From Gammaproteobacteria bacterium (GTDB taxonomy: Bacteria; Pseudomonadota; Gammaproteobacteria; Steroidobacterales; JABDKV01), in assembly GCA_029862165.1 (NCBI GenBank), contig JAOTXU010000014.1, positions 1 to 64,000 on the forward strand: 64,000 bases of DNA. Direction: 5' to 3'. Positions within the stretch are counted from its first letter, which is position 1, and the number at the start of each line of letters is the position of its first letter. The notes beneath the pieces were generated by a model. It was not told the DNA's origin, made no database searches, and worked only from the letters and a program-made list of their open reading frames with translations. The translations under genes and the position numbers were made by a program. Shown one piece after another: positions 60,134-64,000 of this stretch.

Positions 60134-61365
60134 TGTGCGGCGCTTTGTCGAATCTTCCCGGTCTTGAGATGACTCAGGGCCTGTTGCAATTGATAATCGT
60201 CACGTAACAAGCTTGCTGCTTCTTCCAGCCAGGTGCCTGCATCCACAGAATCATCTCCCGAGGTCTCCAGCTCGATGTCCGGCGTTATCCCGAGTTCGTG
60301 TATGGACCTGCCTGACGGCGTGAAGTAACGCGACGTCGTCAGCTTAATCGCCCGGCCATCAGACAATGGCATTACTGTTTGCACGGAGCCTTTACCAAAA
60401 CTCGTAGAACCCAACAGCACGGCCCGGTCGTTGTCCTGCAATGCGCCGGCCACGATTTCAGAAGCTGATGCCGTGCCAGCGTTGATCAAGATCACGATCT
60501 TGGCGCCACGAGAGATGTCGCCAGGATTGGCCTTCATCGAAAAAACAGCCTCTGAAGCACGGCCACTGGCCGATACGATAGCGCCATCTTCGATAAACGC
60601 ATCGGAAACATCGACGGCGGATTCCAACACGCCGCCTGGGTTATTCCGTAAATCGAGAACGATGCCAGTAAGTGTGTCTTCGTTCTTATCCATTAAATCG
60701 AGAACCGTTCGGGTCAGGTCGCGTGATGTCGATTCGCTAAACTGACTTACCCGCACATAGCCATAACCAGGCTCCAGCAACGTCCCTCTAACACTCTTGA
60801 CTTGAATGCGGGCACGCCTCAGTTCGAAATGCAAAAGGTCGTCCACACCATCCCGCGATACAGTCAGGTTGACCGATGTCCCCGGTTCGCCACGCATCCT
60901 GCTGACCGTGTCCTCAATATCCTGTTCTACCAGATGACCATCCACCATCATGAGGATGTCTCCCGGTTTTAAGCCGGCTCGGTAAGCGGGTGTATCGTCG
61001 ATAGGCGATACGACTACAACCCGACCATCTTCTACGTTCACTTCCAAGCCAACGCCAGTGTAGTTGCCGGAGGTGCTAATGCGAATTTCGCGGTATTCCT
61101 CTGGGTCCAGGAATGCGGAGTGCGGATCGAGATCTGAAACCATTCCGCGAATAGCCGATTCAATAAGGTCACTGTCGTCAACAGTGTCAACGTATTCACG
61201 TTTAACGCGCTCCATGACTTCTGCAAACAGTCGCGCCTCGGCGATGGGTAGCGTTTCGGTTTCCCGGGCCTCCAGCTCAGCCACCACGATGCCGCCGGCG
61301 CTTAGCGACAGCCCAAGTACGACACCGATGAGTACGGCCAGCAAACCGCGGGACAGCACGGACAT
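60130..61365 (-). CDS. ctpA: S41 family C-terminal processing peptidase
   Basis: PDZ domain, LVLDLRNNPGG, VILINAGTASASEIVAGALQDN, GSTSFGKGSVQTV. Confidence 0.92.
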   Translation of the reverse strand: MSVLSRGLLAVLIGVVLGLSLSAGGIVVAELEARETETLPIAEARLFAEVMERVKREYVDTVDDSDLIESAIRGMVSDLDPHSAFLDPEEYREIRISTSGNYTGVGLEVNVEDGRVVVVSPIDDTPAYRAGLKPGDILMMVDGHLVEQDIEDTVSRMRGEPGTSVNLTVSRDGVDDLLHFELRRARIQVKSVRGTLLEPGYGYVRVSQFSESTSRDLTRTVLDLMDKNEDTLTGIVLDLRNNPGGVLESAVDVSDAFIEDGAIVSASGRASEAVFSMKANPGDISRGAKIVILINAGTASASEIVAGALQDNDRAVLLGSTSFGKGSVQTVMPLSDGRAIKLTTSRYFTPSGRSIHELGITPDIELETSGDDSVDAGTWLEEAASLLRDDYQLQQALSHLKTGKIRQSAAQ

Positions 61366-61603
61366 GGATACACCTCATACAGCCGGTCACTCCGGCTGGC
61401 GGGAGATTTACGATATCACACCGCCCGAAAAAAATCGTAGGTAGTTGTTTTCTAAAGCACTAGGACAGCTGGTGGCGCGGACATCATGTCATCGAATCCG
61501 CCGTTATCGAGATCGCCGGCGGGGCTTATTGAGACACCGGAACCGTGACACCAAAGCGCAGGCTCCCGTTTGCCGCTGCTGACTACGGGCAGTGCCGACA
61601 AGG

Positions 61604-62782
61604 CTACCTAGGTTCCGGGCTGACGCCGCGTGCAAACCAGGGATGTGGGTTAACCGGCGCACGTTGGTGGCGGATCTCGAAATACAAGGCCGGTTGGGGC
61701 TGTCCTCCGCTGTCGCCGACCGTGCCAAGTACCTCGCCGGCATCGACCCAATCGCCAGCGGATCGGTCGAGTCTTTCATTGTGCCCGTAAAGACTTAGGT
61801 AACCGTCACCATGCTCAATGACCAGCAGCAATCCCAGACCGGGCAACCAATCCGAATACGCGACCCGTCCGTGGGCGATCGCACGTACCTGTGCACCGCG
61901 CTCGGCACCGATGAGTACGCCATTCCATTTCATCGATCGGCCAGATCGCGGTTTACCAAAATCACCAAGTAGCTCACCCCTTGCCGGCCACCCGAGCTGC
62001 CCTTTCAATTCTATGAACGGCTGCTGTGACTCGACGGGAAACTCGGCCAGTACGCGTGCCAGTTCTTCCAACAAATTAACAAGCGCCTGCTCTTGGCGCT
62101 GCAGACCGCTGAGTTGTGAACCGCCAGTTTGGATCCTTTTCTCAAGGGCAATCACGATTGCTTTTCGCTTGCCACGCGCCTCTTCCAGGCTAACCAACTC
62201 TCCGGCACGCCGCTGTTCGAGCTCGGCCAGTCTTTGACTCTCGGCCGCCACTTCCACTTCAATGCGAGACAACTCAGATAGCGTTTCTTCAACTTTCGCG
62301 ATTCGTCTCACACGACTCTCTGTGAAATAACGGTAGTAAACGCTTTGCCTGCCGATAACGGCCGGATCGCGCTGATTAAGCAGTAGCTTGATTCGCTCTT
62401 CACGGCCGTTGACATACGCTGCTCGCAACTGCCCGGCAAGCCCGTCCCGCTCGCGTAGCAGCTCCGCCGTACGTTGGTTTTTCTGCTCTATCAGAGCAGC
62501 ACGACGAGCCTCCGTGCTTTCCCGTTCGGTACGCAGATTATTAAGATTGCGCCGCACCGAACCAAGTAGTCGTTCAATGTCACGCAAGCGGGCCGTTACG
62601 GTGTCACGCTGCTCGACATCGTCATCGATGACGCTACGCAGTTTCTGGATGCGCAGTCGCACCTCTTCCAGCTCTTGCTCTTTTTTCACCCTGTCATCAA
62701 TAGTCAGCCCCACACCTGGCAGGAGCAGGCTGGCAACGAGTACCAGGATAGGTAGTTCTTGTTTCATCAGGACGAATCGCAC
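61604..62782 (-). CDS. envC: Murein hydrolase activator EnvC-like (coiled coil + M23)
   Basis: N-terminal coiled coil, C-terminal degenerate M23 domain; adjacent ctpA. Confidence 0.88.
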   Translation of the reverse strand: MRFVLMKQELPILVLVASLLLPGVGLTIDDRVKKEQELEEVRLRIQKLRSVIDDDVEQRDTVTARLRDIERLLGSVRRNLNNLRTERESTEARRAALIEQKNQRTAELLRERDGLAGQLRAAYVNGREERIKLLLNQRDPAVIGRQSVYYRYFTESRVRRIAKVEETLSELSRIEVEVAAESQRLAELEQRRAGELVSLEEARGKRKAIVIALEKRIQTGGSQLSGLQRQEQALVNLLEELARVLAEFPVESQQPFIELKGQLGWPARGELLGDFGKPRSGRSMKWNGVLIGAERGAQVRAIAHGRVAYSDWLPGLGLLLVIEHGDGYLSLYGHNERLDRSAGDWVDAGEVLGTVGDSGGQPQPALYFEIRHQRAPVNPHPWFARGVSPEPR

Positions 62783-62877
62783 AAGAAAACAGCCCCCGAG
62801 TCAATTTCCCATGGATGGCACAGGGCAATCTGAATACGATGCTATAATCCGCCGCCCTGTCGCACCCACTCGAATCA

Positions 62878-63306
62878 ATGGATCAACTGCTGCAATTCAC
62901 CGCCAACCACCCGCTCCTGGTCACTGCCGCTGTTGTCACCGGCAGTTTGTTGGTGTTCAACGAGTTCCGCACCGCCGGACAGGGTCAATTCCTGGTTAGC
63001 CCGGATCAGGCGGTCAGGCTGATGAATAAGGGCGCGTTGGTGATCGATCTCCGCAGTCCCCAGGACTATCTGGCGGGCCATTTATCCGGTGCAAAAAACC
63101 TGTTGCTGTCGGATTTTGACAAGCAACTGGAATCGTTCAAGAAATATCGTGGCAAGCCGGTTATTGCCTACGACGAAAAAGGCCTGACTACACCTCGGGC
63201 TATCACCACTCTCCAGAAGGCCGAGTTCGAGCATGTATTCAGTTTGCGCGGCGGCATACTTGCCTGGCGGGAAGAGCACATGCCGGTAGAAAAGGGTCAG
63301 TCGTGA
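62878..63306 (+). CDS. Rhodanese-like domain protein (YibN-like)
   Basis: TM then LVIDLRSPQDYLAGHLSGAKNL. Confidence 0.88.
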   Translation: MDQLLQFTANHPLLVTAAVVTGSLLVFNEFRTAGQGQFLVSPDQAVRLMNKGALVIDLRSPQDYLAGHLSGAKNLLLSDFDKQLESFKKYRGKPVIAYDEKGLTTPRAITTLQKAEFEHVFSLRGGILAWREEHMPVEKGQS

Positions 63307-63590
63307 CCGCAGCAAGTTCTGTTGCAACACAGGCGGCTGAAGTAGTCGTCTATGGTACAGCTCGATGCCCGTACTGCGTACGCGCGCGCGGGTTGTTGGA
63401 TCGTAAGGGCATCGCGTACATGGATATCCGGCTCGACGCGATGCCTGAGTTACGTGAGGAGATGGAACGCCGAAGTAACAGGCGCACTGTGCCGCAAATC
63501 TTTATCAATGGCGCTCATATCGGCGGCAGTGACGAATTACACCATTTGGAATACGCTGGCAAACTCGACAGTTTGCTAGGCATAGGATAA
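63303..63590 (+). CDS. grxC: Glutaredoxin 3
   Basis: VVYGTARCPYCVRARGLLDRKG, NRRTVPQIFINGAHIGGSDEL; GTG start. Confidence 0.93.
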   Translation: MTAASSVATQAAEVVVYGTARCPYCVRARGLLDRKGIAYMDIRLDAMPELREEMERRSNRRTVPQIFINGAHIGGSDELHHLEYAGKLDSLLGIG

Positions 63591-63611
63591 TTTTCAAGAA
63601 AAGGTACCGTA

Positions 63612-64000
63612 ATGAGTGAAGAGAAAGCCGCAGCCGACGCACCGGAAAAGCAAATTGTCATTCAGAAACTATACGTGAAAGACGCATCTTTCGAAGCACC
63701 AAGTACGCCGGAAGTGTACGGCAAGGAATGGCGTCCGGAGATCAATCTAAATCTGCAAACAAAAAACAAATTGGTCAACGAAAACCTGCGCGAGGTTGTC
63801 TTGTCGGTCACTGCCGAAGCCAAGTTGGGTGAACAAACAGCTTTTGTGGTTGAGGTACACCAGGCTGGTCTATTTCTCATCGCTGGGTTCACGGAGCAGG
63901 AAAACCAGCAACTGATCGGCGCGTATTGTCCAAATATGCTTTTCCCGTTCGCTCGCGAAGCGATTACCGATTTAGTTGGCAAAGGCGGTTTCCCCGGTTT
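63612..64000 (+). CDS. secB: Protein-export chaperone SecB (truncated by window end)
   Basis: IVIQKLYVKDASFEAPSTPEVY, NMLFPFAREAITDLVGKGGFP. Confidence 0.95.
   Translation, partial: MSEEKAAADAPEKQIVIQKLYVKDASFEAPSTPEVYGKEWRPEINLNLQTKNKLVNENLREVVLSVTAEAKLGEQTAFVVEVHQAGLFLIAGFTEQENQQLIGAYCPNMLFPFAREAITDLVGKGGFPG

Overview
The window is typical of a gammaproteobacterial chromosome: dense, moderately GC-rich, mostly housekeeping operons. I recognise algZ-algR-hemC-hemDX-hemY, ubiD, dapF-DUF484-xerC, hslVU-DUF971-ubiE-ubiJ-ubiB, a contiguous trpEGDCFBA operon, ubiK/glnK/comM, envC-ctpA-yibQ, and rhodanese-grxC-secB (secB is cut by the window end). Accessory content includes two surface-polysaccharide/deoxysugar regions (about 1.7-6.1 kb and 45.2-50.8 kb) and a lower-GC glycosyltransferase/FkbM pair (31.1-33.1 kb). 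The observations most worth checking are: (1) a divergent FlhC-like gene facing a protein that looks like two tandem FlhD-like domains, with a perfect palindrome just upstream of it; (2) an orphan HslV-like Ntn-hydrolase with an apparent Ser nucleophile, in an operon with a lipoprotein and an M49-like metalloprotein; (3) an unannotated trp leader peptide (MLPPNTGWRWRLPQGMAVPVSG) with an attenuator upstream of trpE; (4) a 194-bp-period direct repeat carrying tRNA 5'-half-like sequences at the left edge; (5) a sigma-54 promoter plus NtrC-like site upstream of an amtB-less glnK; (6) REP/REPIN-like palindromes; (7) a 39-aa proline-rich small ORF. All functional calls are by eye from motifs; no database search was run.
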